Shown here piece after piece: positions 1-8,756 of a stretch of DNA of 64,000 bases. A model generated the notes under the pieces. It was not told the origin of the DNA and did not search any database. It worked only from the letters and a program-made list of their open reading frames with translations. Made by a program: the position numbers and the translations under genes. The stretch's first letter is position 1. Each line of letters opens with the position of its first letter. The DNA is from Ilumatobacteraceae bacterium (GTDB lineage Bacteria > Actinomycetota > Acidimicrobiia > Acidimicrobiales > Ilumatobacteraceae): positions 3,125,595 to 3,189,594 of the forward strand of contig JAWPMO010000001.1 of NCBI GenBank assembly GCA_033344875.1. Direction: 5' to 3'.

Positions 1-3
1 GAG

Positions 4-393
4 TTGACCCCGTCCGAGTGGAGCCGACCGTATTGGGACGCGACACGCGAGCGCCGCCTGGTCGTGCAGCGCTGCGAATCGTGTGACACGTGGGCAGCGA
101 CGCCACGTCCGCGTTGCCCCCACTGCTGGCGGCCCGACCTGCAGTGGACCGAACCGAAATTCGAACCCCGGTTGTACTCGTGGGCCATGCATCGCGGTCG
201 CGGTGACACCCCCGACCGGATGGTGGCACTCGTCGACCTGCTACCCGGACTGCGTGTGCTGTCCAACCTGATCGACGACGACCTCGACGGGCTGTCGATC
301 GACGAACCACTGGAACTCGCCTGGCTCCCGCTCGACGACGGTCGGGCCCTGCCTCAGTTCCGACGAACGAACTCCCCGGCGGTCAGCAGCTGA
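4..393 (+). CDS. Zn-ribbon/OB-fold (DUF35) acyl-CoA-associated protein, possibly 5' truncated
   Basis: The 129-residue reading frame has the DUF35 layout. A rubredoxin-like zinc ribbon with C24-x2-C27 and C38-x2-C41 is followed by an OB-fold-like beta-rich half that is supposed to bind acyl-CoA. Members of this family usually act with thiolases (SCP-x type) or MaoC-like hydratases in CoA-ester metabolism, often as a required partner rather than a stand-alone enzyme. The frame is open to the first base of the window, so the TTG at position 4 may not be the true start and the partner gene may lie upstream. The stop overlaps the start of the SDR by one base (TGATG), so the two are translationally coupled. 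Confidence 0.8.
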   Translation: MTPSEWSRPYWDATRERRLVVQRCESCDTWAATPRPRCPHCWRPDLQWTEPKFEPRLYSWAMHRGRGDTPDRMVALVDLLPGLRVLSNLIDDDLDGLSIDEPLELAWLPLDDGRALPQFRRTNSPAVSS

Positions 394-1193
394 TGATCGA
401 CCTCAACGGAAAAAGGGCGATCATCACCGGAGCAGCATCCGGAGTCGGCGCGGCGACTGCGGCGACGTTCGGGCGGCTCGGCGCTTCGGTGACCGTCGCC
501 GACATCGTCGGCGACGGCGCAACCGCCGTCGCCGACGGCATCAACAACGCTGGAGGCACTGCGATCGCCGTCACCGTCGACGTGACCGACGAAGACCAGG
601 TCGCCGAGATGATCGGTCTGACGAAGCGCGAGTTCGGCGGCATCGATGTGCTCCACAACAATGCCGCTGCACTCTCCAACGACGTTCTCGGCCGCGATCG
701 CGACCTGACCGAGATGACAGCCGAGCTCTGGGATCTCACACATGCGGTGAACCTGCGCGGCGTCATGTTCGGGTGCAAACATGCCGTTCCGGTGATGCTC
801 GAACAGGGCAGTGGGTGCATCGTCAACACGACCTCGACCGCCGGTCAGGCCGGCGACATCTTGCGGGCCGCCTACGGCTCCTCGAAGGCGGGGGTCGAGA
901 TGTTCACCAAGTATGTGGCGACGATGTACGGACACCGGGGCATCCGCGCCAACGCCGTGGCTCCGGGTCTGATCCTGAGCCCGATCGCGCTCGCCAATCT
1001 GGATCCTGCCGCGTCGGCTCGGTTCCGGCGCGGACGTCTGATCGAACGAGCGGGCACACCTGACGACATCGCGTCGATGGTGGCCTACCTCGCGTCGGAC
1101 CTGGCCGGCTTCATCACCGGGCAGGTGTTCAATGTCGACGGCGGGGTGCTGGCGCATGCCCCGTCGTATGCCGACAATCTCGGCGAGTTCTGA
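393..1193 (+). CDS. SDR family NAD(P)-dependent oxidoreductase
   Basis: This is a classical short-chain dehydrogenase/reductase of 266 aa, the usual length. The nucleotide-binding TGAASGVG motif is at residues 12-19, an NNAA motif is at 89-92, and the catalytic Ser148, Tyr161 and Lys165 (YGSSK) are all present. The C-terminal FITGQVFNVDGG motif is typical of FabG-like enzymes. The probable role is oxidation or reduction of a hydroxyacyl or alcohol intermediate; the substrate is not readable. It starts at an ATG that overlaps the stop of the DUF35 gene, so both belong to a plus-strand operon entering from the left edge. Confidence 0.92.
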   Translation: MIDLNGKRAIITGAASGVGAATAATFGRLGASVTVADIVGDGATAVADGINNAGGTAIAVTVDVTDEDQVAEMIGLTKREFGGIDVLHNNAAALSNDVLGRDRDLTEMTAELWDLTHAVNLRGVMFGCKHAVPVMLEQGSGCIVNTTSTAGQAGDILRAAYGSSKAGVEMFTKYVATMYGHRGIRANAVAPGLILSPIALANLDPAASARFRRGRLIERAGTPDDIASMVAYLASDLAGFITGQVFNVDGGVLAHAPSYADNLGEF

Positions 1194-1213
1194 CGCTCCG
1201 GCGGAACACGTGA

Positions 1214-2029
1214 TCAGCGCAGCGCTGCTGCGTTGATCCCCATCGCGCCGCCGCCCGAGACGGCGTAGAAGATCGAACCTTCCAGGTGGTGGCGAGCCGC
1301 TCGCTCCACCGCGTCGGCATCACCGGCGATGATCAGATCGAGAATCTCCTGGTGCTTGGCCAATGAGTTCGCACGCACTTGTTCGTCGGGGAACTCACCT
1401 TGCGCGCTCACGCGCTGCGCCCATTCCTGTTGGTGGGCCGACCACAGCGTCTCGAGCGCACCCACGAGCTGAATCATCGTTTCGTTGCCGCATCCGGCCA
1501 CGAGTTCCTCGTGGAACAACCGTGCGTACTGGGTCATCTTCAGCTCGTCGTCGGCCGGACACGCGATCGCGGCCTCGTGGAGTTCGGTGAGACGCGGGAC
1601 GACGGTCGTCATCCGGTCGTCGCGCGCGGCACACAGCGCGGCGCACACCGGCTCGATGTGTTTGATCGCCGCGCCCACGTCGTGCAGCGAGACTTCGCGC
1701 GACTGGAGCACGAGGCTGAGCATGTAGGCCGTATTCGACGCTTGTGGTGCGTGAACGATCGCTCCGCCGACATTGCCCCGCTGGACGGTGATCAGTCCCT
1801 CGGTCTCGAGGATCCGAAACGCCTCGCGCATCGACGGTTTGGAGACGCCGAACTCCTCGATCAGCTCCTCCTGCTTGGGCAGCGTCGACCCATCGGCGAG
1901 TTGACCACTGAGGATCCGATGACGCAGCGTGTCGGCGACCATTTCGGCGAGACGCGGCTGACGAAGCTGCCTGCGTCCTTCATGTAGCGCTTCTGGCACG
2001 AACTCCACCTTCGAGTCTGAGCGGTCCAC
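1214..2029 (-). CDS. FCD-domain GntR family transcriptional regulator
   Basis: This 271-aa protein has an N-terminal winged helix of the GntR type at about residues 27-95, with the typical LRHRILSG...LPKQEELIEEFGVSKPSMREAFRILETEG-like pattern, followed by an all-helical FCD ligand-binding domain. FadR-subfamily regulators of this kind usually repress catabolic operons and release DNA on binding a carboxylic acid, often with a metal bound by FCD histidines. It is the only dedicated transcription factor in the first 50 kb. A GTG start at 2029 is used here, but a later start near LAEMV is possible. Inverted repeats lie upstream at 2059-2069 and 2223-2236, which would fit autoregulation. This is inference from family and position. 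Confidence 0.9.
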   Translation of the reverse strand: MDRSDSKVEFVPEALHEGRRQLRQPRLAEMVADTLRHRILSGQLADGSTLPKQEELIEEFGVSKPSMREAFRILETEGLITVQRGNVGGAIVHAPQASNTAYMLSLVLQSREVSLHDVGAAIKHIEPVCAALCAARDDRMTTVVPRLTELHEAAIACPADDELKMTQYARLFHEELVAGCGNETMIQLVGALETLWSAHQQEWAQRVSAQGEFPDEQVRANSLAKHQEILDLIIAGDADAVERAARHHLEGSIFYAVSGGGAMGINAAALR

Positions 2030-2058
2030 GGCGGTGAACCGGCGGTTGGTCTGGCTTC

Positions 2059-2069
2059 ATCTTGATGAT
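2059..2069. promoter_or_regulatory. ATC-N5-GAT inverted repeat upstream of the GntR gene
   Basis: The 11-mer ATCTTGATGAT lies 30 bp upstream of the GntR start codon. It differs by one base from ATCTTAATGAT at 42673-42683, in front of the MaoC gene. It is either part of a promoter -10 region or an operator half of a regulator site. The evidence is only recurrence and local A+T richness in a GC-rich background. Confidence 0.35.
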
Positions 2070-2222
2070 TGACATTGTTCCGGAACCGCACGGGGCGGGT
2101 TCAGTAGTCCTGCTCGGCCGGGTGGATCAGGCCAGCCCGCGTCTCGACGTTCGGCTGGAGATTGGAGCCGAACGCCACCGCCGTGAGTTCCGCCTGCCAT
2201 CGCGATGATGTCGAGATTAGGA

Positions 2223-2236
2223 AAGATACACATCTT
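2223..2236. promoter_or_regulatory. Perfect palindrome AAGAT-ACAC-ATCTT in the GntR upstream region
   Basis: A perfect inverted repeat (5-bp arms, 4-bp spacer) sits in an A+T-rich patch about 195 bp upstream of the GntR start and about 90 bp beyond the 3' end of the crotonase gene. Dyads of this size are typical of GntR-family operators. The 298-bp gap 2030-2326 otherwise contains nothing I can call. Confidence 0.4.
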
Positions 2237-2326
2237 AGGGAGGCGGGACCTGATCAGGGGCACTGGGCAACGGGTGCAGCTCGACCAAGCGGCAGCGGAC
2301 GGGTGCCACTCGCTTCATCGGTGTCG

Positions 2327-3103
2327 TCAATCGGCGTCCCAGCGCGGCGGTCGCTTGTCGACGAACGCGCGAGGGCCCTCGATGAAGTCGGCACTCGCCT
2401 GCACGACCGCCATCGCTCGTGCGTTCGACTCCCAGCCCGCCGCCTCGCCGAGGTCGGCGGATGCTTCGACCACCGACCTGGATTCGCGGACGGCGACCGA
2501 CGGGTTGGCGGCGATGTCGACCGCCAACGCCCGGGCGGTCTCGAGCGCGCGCCCGTCATCGGCGATGACGTTCACCAGGCCGAGCGCATGCGCGCGTCCG
2601 GCGGTGATCGGCTCGCCCAGGAGCGCGAGCTCCATCGCGACGTTGCGAGGGATGCGGTGCGGAAGCCGGACGAGTCCGCCACCGCCGGCTACGAGCCCAC
2701 GCTTGACCTCCGGTATGCCGAAACTGGCCGATGACCCGGCGACGACGAGATCACACGCCAGCACGATCTCGAGTCCTCCGGCCAGTGCGCCACCCTCGAC
2801 CGCTGCGATCAGCGGAGTCTGTCGTTGACGCTCGACCACTCCGGCGAATCCGCCGCGGTCGGTCATCGCGGTGACGGTCCCCTCGGCGATCATCTTCAGG
2901 TCGGCGCCCGAGCAGAAGTACGACCCGTCACCGGCGATCACCGCGACCCTGATCCGGTCGTCAGCGTCGATCGTGTCGAGTGCTGCTTCGAGGCCGGCGG
3001 CGACACGATGGTCGACGGCATTGCGTACCTCTTGTCGACAGATCGTGATGATCGCGATGCCGTCCGACACGTCGAACCGTACGACGTCGTCGGACCCACT
3101 CAT
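2327..3103 (-). CDS. Enoyl-CoA hydratase/isomerase (crotonase) family protein
   Basis: This 258-aa crotonase-fold protein has the usual length. Oxyanion-hole motifs are visible at the CSGADLKM segment near residue 64 and at the GGALAGGLE segment near residue 104. Members hydrate 2-enoyl-CoA or isomerise or hydrolyse CoA esters; the exact reaction cannot be assigned. The ATG overlaps the stop of the upstream ABC ATPase by 4 bp (ATGA), making this the last gene of the acyl-CoA synthetase/PepT-importer operon. Pairing a ligase (first gene) and a crotonase (last gene) with an importer suggests the imported compound is degraded as a CoA thioester. Confidence 0.9.
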   Translation of the reverse strand: MSGSDDVVRFDVSDGIAIITICRQEVRNAVDHRVAAGLEAALDTIDADDRIRVAVIAGDGSYFCSGADLKMIAEGTVTAMTDRGGFAGVVERQRQTPLIAAVEGGALAGGLEIVLACDLVVAGSSASFGIPEVKRGLVAGGGGLVRLPHRIPRNVAMELALLGEPITAGRAHALGLVNVIADDGRALETARALAVDIAANPSVAVRESRSVVEASADLGEAAGWESNARAMAVVQASADFIEGPRAFVDKRPPRWDAD

Positions 3104-4149
3104 GAGAGCCCGGGCATGCGGACGGGTCGGTCGACACCCACCGCCGCGTCGAGCCCTTCGAGGTGCACTTCCTCATCGAGATCGAGCAGGTGGCAGGCGG
3201 CCTCGCCACCGCCATCGAGCTGTTGGAGTCGTGGCTCATCGACCGAGCAGCGCGGCATCGCGTACCGACAACGGTCGTGGAACGCACAACCGCTCGGGAT
3301 CGCGGTCGGGTCGGGCGGGTCGCCCTCGAGCGTGATCCGGTCGCGTGACCGCTGGACGCGAGGGTCCGGGATCGGGATGGCCGAGAGCAGGGCTTCGGTG
3401 TACGGGTGAGCGGGCGCCGAGAAGACCCGCTCGATCGGGCCGGACTCGACGACCCTGCCGAGGTACATCACGAGGACTCGATGCGCGATGTGCCGCACCA
3501 CGGACAAGTCGTGCGCGATGAAAAGGTACGACGTCCGACTGTCGCGTTGGATGTCCTCGAAAAGGTTGATGACCTGGTTCTGGGTCGAGACGTCGAGTGC
3601 ACTCACCGACTCGTCGCACACGATCAGCTTCGGTTCCAACGCGAGCGCACGGGCGATCGCCACTCGTTGCCGCTGACCGCCCGAGAGCTCGTCGGGGTAC
3701 CGGTCGGCATAGTCGCGGTCGAGACCGACTCGTTCGAGCAGCCCACCGACCATCTCCGTGCGCTCGGACTTGCTGACGGTGCGGTGAACGACGAGGGGTT
3801 GGGCGATGGACTCGCCCACCGTCATCGACGAATCGAGTGACGAGTACGGATCCTGGAACACCATCTGGAACTGGGGCCGGAGCCGCCGGAGGGCCTTGGC
3901 GGAGAGCTCGTCGATGCGCACCCCGTCGAGTTCCACCTTGCCGCGGTCGGCCTCGAGCAATCGCATCACGACGCGGGCGAGCGTGCTCTTGCCGGAGCCG
4001 GACTCGCCGACGACTCCCAACGTCTCACCACGCCCGAGCTCGAACGAGACGCCGTCGAGCGCACGCACTCCGCCACCCACGCGCACGCGACGACGGCGCG
4101 AGAACGTGACCGCGACGTCTTCCACACGGAGCAACGTCGAGTCGGTCAC
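3100..4149 (-). CDS. PepT-family ABC transporter ATP-binding protein (DppF/OppF-like)
   Basis: The reading frame extends upstream, but the real start is taken as the GTG at 4149, which overlaps the previous ATPase stop (GTGA). This gives 349 aa and puts the conserved N-terminus right after the start. Walker [10 protein letters not shown] is at 48-56, the LSGGQ signature at 155-159, Walker B with D179-E180, and the oligopeptide/dipeptide C-terminal domain with a Cys-containing FHDRC region follows. With the DppD-like partner it powers uptake through the two permeases upstream. The substrate is unknown: the family takes up peptides, opines, nickel chelates and glycosides. Confidence 0.92.
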   Translation of the reverse strand: MTDSTLLRVEDVAVTFSRRRRVRVGGGVRALDGVSFELGRGETLGVVGESGSGKSTLARVVMRLLEADRGKVELDGVRIDELSAKALRRLRPQFQMVFQDPYSSLDSSMTVGESIAQPLVVHRTVSKSERTEMVGGLLERVGLDRDYADRYPDELSGGQRQRVAIARALALEPKLIVCDESVSALDVSTQNQVINLFEDIQRDSRTSYLFIAHDLSVVRHIAHRVLVMYLGRVVESGPIERVFSAPAHPYTEALLSAIPIPDPRVQRSRDRITLEGDPPDPTAIPSGCAFHDRCRYAMPRCSVDEPRLQQLDGGGEAACHLLDLDEEVHLEGLDAAVGVDRPVRMPGLS

Positions 4150-5186
4150 GGGGTGCCACCGGCGAAGAGTTCGGTCCGGCGGATGCACCGTGAGGCCCGC
4201 CCGTCTTCGTAGAACTCGAGGTCGACGCTCTCGGCGGCACATGCTTCGGTCGATGCGGGGCAGCGCGGGTGGAAGCGGCAACCCGTCGGGAACCGGCCGG
4301 CTCGCGGTGCGACGCCGGGGATGCTCGACAGGCGTCCGCGACGCGCTCCCAACTGCGGGAGTGCGTCGAGCAGTGCGCACGAGTAGGGATGATTCGGTGC
4401 GTCGAAAAGTGTCTCGATCGGCGCCTGCTCGACCACCTGGCCGGCGTACATGACGACGACTCGATCGCAGAGATCGGCGACGACGCCGAGGTCATGGGTC
4501 ACGAACAGGACCCCGGTTCCGAACTCGGCGCACATGGACCGCAAGACGTCGAGGACCTGAGCTTGCACGGTGACGTCGAGCGCGGTCGTCGGCTCGTCGG
4601 CGATCAACAGGCTCGGCTCGCACGACAACGCCATGGCGATCATGGCCCGCTGGAGCATGCCGCCGGAGAGTTCGTGGGGGTAGGCATGGATCCGCTGCTT
4701 CGGCGCGGCGATACCGACGGCGTCGAGCATTTCGACGGCCCGCAGCGTCGCGTCACGTCGCGAACTCCCCCGATGGCGTCGGACGACTTCGGCGATCTGT
4801 TCGCCCACCGTGAACGCCGGGTTCAGGCTCGTCATGGGCTCCTGGAAGATCATCGAGATCTCGCGACCGCGCACATCTTCGAGTTGGCGTGGGGTGACCG
4901 CTCGGAGGTCGCGGCCATCGAGCAGGATCCTGCCGGTGGCGATGCGCGAGGTCCGGGCGGGAAGCAACTGGGTGATCGAGAGGCAGGTCACCGACTTGCC
5001 CGAGCCCGACTCACCGACCAATCCGACGACCTCGCCGCGATCCACCGAGAATCCGACGTCCTCGACCACGGGACGCCATCCGACGTCGGTCAGGAATTCG
5101 ACGGTCAGTTCCTCGATCTCCAGGACGGGAGCATCGGCTCGGTCGGGCGTGACCACCGGTGCCTTGTCGGTCGTGAACCGGCTCAT
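4146..5186 (-). CDS. PepT-family ABC transporter ATP-binding protein (DppD/OppD-like)
   Basis: This 346-aa ATPase has Walker A GESGSGKS at 58-65, a Q-loop near 115, signature LSGGM at 173-177 and Walker B D197-E198, followed by the C-terminal oligopeptide-binding-type domain containing CRFHPRC. The ATG at 5186 was chosen over the longer frame because it overlaps the stop of the permease gene by 4 bp (ATGA) and precedes the conserved [10 protein letters not shown] strand. It forms the heterodimeric motor with the next gene. Confidence 0.92.
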   Translation of the reverse strand: MSRFTTDKAPVVTPDRADAPVLEIEELTVEFLTDVGWRPVVEDVGFSVDRGEVVGLVGESGSGKSVTCLSITQLLPARTSRIATGRILLDGRDLRAVTPRQLEDVRGREISMIFQEPMTSLNPAFTVGEQIAEVVRRHRGSSRRDATLRAVEMLDAVGIAAPKQRIHAYPHELSGGMLQRAMIAMALSCEPSLLIADEPTTALDVTVQAQVLDVLRSMCAEFGTGVLFVTHDLGVVADLCDRVVVMYAGQVVEQAPIETLFDAPNHPYSCALLDALPQLGARRGRLSSIPGVAPRAGRFPTGCRFHPRCPASTEACAAESVDLEFYEDGRASRCIRRTELFAGGTP

Positions 5187-6094
5187 GCCTGCCGTTCCCC
5201 TCGTCGTCGGAAGCCTCGGCGCAGCCCCTCGCCGATCATGTTGCACGCCAGGACCACGGTCACGATCGCAACACCGGGATACACCGCCTGCCACGGCGCG
5301 CGCGAGACGTGACGGTACGACGATCCGAGCATCGAACCCCAACTCGCGTCGGGCGGTTGCACACCGAGACCCAGAAAACTGAGACCGGCCTCGGAGAGCA
5401 TGCCCAGCCCGGTGGCCAACATGATCTGGATGAGCAGCGGGGAGACGACGTTCGGCAGCACGTGGGAACGGATGATCCGAGCGTTGGTGCAGCCGATCGT
5501 TCTGGCGGCATCGACGAAGGTCTCCTCCCGGACGGCGAGCACACTGCCACGTACTACCCGGAAGAACCGCGGGGAGAAGACCACGCCGATCGCGAGCATG
5601 GCGTTGGTGAGCCCGGGGCCGAGCACACCGACGATCGCGATCGCGAGCAGGAGTGGAGGAAAGCTCAGGACGCCGTCGGCGACCCGGCTGGCCACCGCAT
5701 CGAACCAGCCGCGGAAGAACCCGCTGATCAAACCGACGGGCACACCCAGCACGATGCCGACCAGCACCGCCTCCGTGGCGGCGAGCAAGGAGACACGCGC
5801 GCCGAACACCAATCGACTCAGGACATCCCGGCCGAGTTCGTCGGTACCGAGCCAGTACTCACCACTCGGGCCTTCGAGCACGTGCCGAAGGTTCTGCGCG
5901 TCTGGGTCAGCCGGGGCGAACAGCGGGGCGAAGGCTGCGATCACGACGACGACAGCGAGGAACACGAGCGCGACGACCGCGGAGCGGCGAGATGCGAAAC
6001 GTCGCCAGAACGTCGAGCGACGGGCCGGTTCGGCGGGATCGGACGGTGGGCGCGGCCCGAGGTCGTCATCGATCGGTTCGATCACGATGCTCAT
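5183..6094 (-). CDS. PepT-family ABC transporter permease (DppC-like)
   Basis: This 303-aa inner-membrane permease has a short charged N-terminus, a first membrane helix near residues 35-58, the PHPLGTDELGRDV-type segment typical of DppC/OppC (here EYWLGTDELGRDV), four further helices, and the EAA loop near FLGLGVQPPDASWG. The ATG at 6094 overlaps the upstream permease stop (TGATG). It pairs with the DppB-like permease to form the translocation path. Confidence 0.93.
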   Translation of the reverse strand: MSIVIEPIDDDLGPRPPSDPAEPARRSTFWRRFASRRSAVVALVFLAVVVVIAAFAPLFAPADPDAQNLRHVLEGPSGEYWLGTDELGRDVLSRLVFGARVSLLAATEAVLVGIVLGVPVGLISGFFRGWFDAVASRVADGVLSFPPLLLAIAIVGVLGPGLTNAMLAIGVVFSPRFFRVVRGSVLAVREETFVDAARTIGCTNARIIRSHVLPNVVSPLLIQIMLATGLGMLSEAGLSFLGLGVQPPDASWGSMLGSSYRHVSRAPWQAVYPGVAIVTVVLACNMIGEGLRRGFRRRGERQA

Positions 6095-7044
6095 CAGGCC
6101 CGAACCTTCGGGTTCAGCCAGGCGTAGGCGAGATCGACGAGGAGGTTGATTCCGACCGACACCACCACCGCAACGAGGACGACCCCTTGGATCATGGGGA
6201 TGTCGCGCGCCAGGACGGCCGTGATCGCCAGTGATCCCAGTCCTGGGATCGCGAACATCTGCTCGATGATCACCGAGCCGCCGAGCAGGAAGGTCACCTG
6301 GAGGCCGAGCACGGTGAGGACGGGGCTGCCGGCGTTCTTCAGCGCGTGCTTGTACAACACGGTCCCGCCCCGCATGCCCTTCGACCGAGCGGTGCGCACG
6401 TAGTCGGAATCGAGCACGTCGAGCATCGCCCCGCGCAACTGGCGTGTCGTCTCGGCGGCACCGGCCGTCCCGAGCGCGATGGCCGGGAGCACCATGTGCC
6501 GTGCCCACTCGAGTGGGTCGTCACCGAAACTCACGTATCCGACGGGCGGGAACCATCCCAGGCGGAGTGCGAAGACGATGATGAGCACCATGCCGATCCA
6601 GAAGCTCGGCAACGCGATGCCGATGGTCGCCACACCGGTGGACGCGTGGTCGATGACGCCTCCCGGACGTCGGGCTGCCAGCAGCCCCAACGGCACCGCG
6701 ACCATCACCGAGAAGATGATGGCGGCACCGGTCAGCGACAGCGTGACCGGGAGTCGTGACCAGATCGCATCGGTGACCGACGCTGAGCTGTACAGCGACG
6801 TCCCCAAGTCGCCACGAACCGCATCCGACACCCACCGTCCGTATTGGACGATGATCGGATCGTCGAGTCCCAGCTGGCTACGAATCTCGGCGATCTGTTC
6901 GGGCGTTGGATTGTCGCCCGCCAACGTGATGGCCGGGTCGCCCGGCGTCAGCAGGAGCAACGAGAAGACGATGAACGACACGACGAGCAGCAGCGGGATC
7001 AGCGCCAGCAAGCGCCTCACTACTGCCCGTCGCATCGTCGTCAA
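6094..7044 (-). CDS. PepT-family ABC transporter permease (DppB-like)
   Basis: This 316-aa permease has the DppB arrangement: an N-terminal helix at about 10-30, the LTPGDPA segment, the LGLDDPIIVQYGRWV region, five more helices and an EAA-type loop. It is the expected length. It lies 20 bp downstream of the solute-binding protein gene and overlaps the DppC gene by one base. ATG at 7044 is used; an internal ATG three codons later is equally plausible. Confidence 0.93.
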   Translation of the reverse strand: MTTMRRAVVRRLLALIPLLLVVSFIVFSLLLLTPGDPAITLAGDNPTPEQIAEIRSQLGLDDPIIVQYGRWVSDAVRGDLGTSLYSSASVTDAIWSRLPVTLSLTGAAIIFSVMVAVPLGLLAARRPGGVIDHASTGVATIGIALPSFWIGMVLIIVFALRLGWFPPVGYVSFGDDPLEWARHMVLPAIALGTAGAAETTRQLRGAMLDVLDSDYVRTARSKGMRGGTVLYKHALKNAGSPVLTVLGLQVTFLLGGSVIIEQMFAIPGLGSLAITAVLARDIPMIQGVVLVAVVVSVGINLLVDLAYAWLNPKVRA

Positions 7045-7063
7045 CCCGTCAATTCACCAGGGC

Positions 7064-8743
7064 TCAGGAACTGATCCCGACACCACGGAACTCGATGACG
7101 TCCTTCCAACTCTGCAGACCCGTGACCTTGTCGTTGAAGCCCCACGGGTTCTGCGGATGGAAGATCACGATCGCGAACGCCTGCTCGACGAGCGTTGCCG
7201 AGAGCTCTTGGAGAACGGCGTCGCGTTCCTCGATGGTCAGCGTCGAATCGAGGCTCTGTTGATACAGCGCTTCGACCTCGGGAGATGATGCACCGCCGGG
7301 GTTGGTGAACGCCCCCGGTTGGAACTGGAGGGCGGTCTCGCTCGGGTCCGGTCGAGCGGCTCCGATCACCGCGGTACCTTCGCCGTTCGCGTCGACGTAC
7401 ACGACCTGACCATACTGCGACAGTTCGACGGCGTTGACCGTGACGTCCACGCCGATCTCTCCGAGCTGGGCCTGGATCGCTTCGGCGTAGGCGACGACGA
7501 AGTCGAGTGCCGCCACGTTGATCTCCATCGAGAATCCGTCCTCCAGGCCGGCCTCGGCCAGGAGTTCCCGGGCACGATCCGGGTCGTAGGCGTAGCGATC
7601 AGCCGAGACGTCCGGATTGTGGCCGAGGAATCCCTCGGGATAGATCTGCACGGACGGTGTCCCGAGGCCGAAGAACAGCCCCTCGACGATGGCCTCGCGA
7701 TCGATCGCGTGGTTGAGCGCCTGACGAACTCGAACGTCGTCGAGCGGTGCCTTCGCTCGATTGAGCTGCAGCATGCCGATCTCGATCGAGTCCTGCTTCA
7801 GCAGGTTCAGACCAGCGGACTCCAACTCGGCGGCCTGAGCCGGTTCGAGGCGGGCCGCGTCGAGCTGATCGTCGCGCAGGGCGTTCAAGCGGGCGGTGAA
7901 GTCGGGCATGATCACGATCTCCATACCGCCGAGCTGCTGAGCCTCTTGGTCCCAGTACTCGTCCCACGCCTCGAGCGTCAGCTTCACGCCGGGCTCGTAC
8001 GACGTCGGACGGTACATTCCGGCACCGACGGGGTTCTGGTCGAGGTCAGGATTGTCGAGCGCCGCCGGGCTGATCATCATCCCGGGTTGGTTGGCGAGCG
8101 TGATCGGCAACGATGCAGCCGGCCCCGACAGGTTGAAGCGGACCGTCAGCGGGTCGATGACCTCGACCGATTCGATCACCGCGAGGTTGCCGGCGACCGA
8201 CGAACCCTCGAGCGATTGACCTCGCTCGATGTTGGCCTTGACCGCTTCGGCATCGAACGGCTCCCCGTCCTGGAACACCACGCCTTCGCGCAGTTGCAGT
8301 TCGAGGTACGACCCGTCGTCGGAGAACTCCCACGACGTGGCGAGTCCGGGCACCGGCTCGACATTGGGTGAGAGGTGCACCAGGCGGTCGTACATCGGAT
8401 ACAGGACGTACTTGTCGGCGCCGATCGACGACTTGTGGGGGTCGAGGCTCGTCGGGGCGACCCACGGGTACCTCAGGACACCGTCGGCGTCGCCGGCGGG
8501 TTCGTCACCTGGTTCGTCACCGGAGGTGGCGTCGTCGCCCGAGTCGTCATCGGACGGCTCGTCTCCCGCAGGTTCGTCATCGGCCGGTTCGTCATCAGCC
8601 GGTTCATCACCGGCTGGTTCGTCATCGGTCGTGGCATCGTCGGCGGTCGGCTCGTCCGGGGAGGCATCGTCGTCGTCCCCCCCGCACGCCGTCGTCACCA
8701 GCGCCAGCGCCAGCGCGCCTGCCATGAGCTTTCGTCTCAGCAT
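7064..8743 (-). CDS. ABC transporter solute-binding lipoprotein (family 5, PepT)
   Basis: This 559-aa extracytoplasmic binding protein starts at the ATG at 8743, which has a GAAAGGAAG ribosome-binding site; the longer frame reading into the ligase gene is rejected. A type II signal peptide ends in VTTAC with lipidated Cys20. A long low-complexity Asp/Glu/Pro/Ala/Gly linker spans about residues 23-75, made of near-repeats of DEPA-type units. The SBP_bac_5 domain follows, with SLDPHKS-like, PWEFSDDG- and LNHAIDREAIVEG-type conserved segments. It captures the substrate on the cell surface for the DppBCDF-like importer encoded immediately downstream. Confidence 0.93.
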   Translation of the reverse strand: MLRRKLMAGALALALVTTACGGDDDDASPDEPTADDATTDDEPAGDEPADDEPADDEPAGDEPSDDDSGDDATSGDEPGDEPAGDADGVLRYPWVAPTSLDPHKSSIGADKYVLYPMYDRLVHLSPNVEPVPGLATSWEFSDDGSYLELQLREGVVFQDGEPFDAEAVKANIERGQSLEGSSVAGNLAVIESVEVIDPLTVRFNLSGPAASLPITLANQPGMMISPAALDNPDLDQNPVGAGMYRPTSYEPGVKLTLEAWDEYWDQEAQQLGGMEIVIMPDFTARLNALRDDQLDAARLEPAQAAELESAGLNLLKQDSIEIGMLQLNRAKAPLDDVRVRQALNHAIDREAIVEGLFFGLGTPSVQIYPEGFLGHNPDVSADRYAYDPDRARELLAEAGLEDGFSMEINVAALDFVVAYAEAIQAQLGEIGVDVTVNAVELSQYGQVVYVDANGEGTAVIGAARPDPSETALQFQPGAFTNPGGASSPEVEALYQQSLDSTLTIEERDAVLQELSATLVEQAFAIVIFHPQNPWGFNDKVTGLQSWKDVIEFRGVGISS

Positions 8744-8756
8744 GTCGGTCTTCCTT

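Noticed and set aside
354-1157. Long minus-strand ORF (267 aa) opposite the SDR
   Set aside because: Arg/His/Asp-rich antisense frame of the SDR; no domain, and the SDR on the plus strand has a full set of catalytic residues.
4150-4380. N-terminal extensions of ABC ATPases and several other genes in the long frames
   Set aside because: The extra residues are Arg-rich antisense-like sequence overlapping the preceding gene; starts with overlapping stop codons (ATGA/GTGA) fit family lengths better.
8473-8667. Possible repeat or CRISPR-like array in the binding protein gene
   Set aside because: The repetition is an in-frame acidic linker coding sequence without regular spacers.
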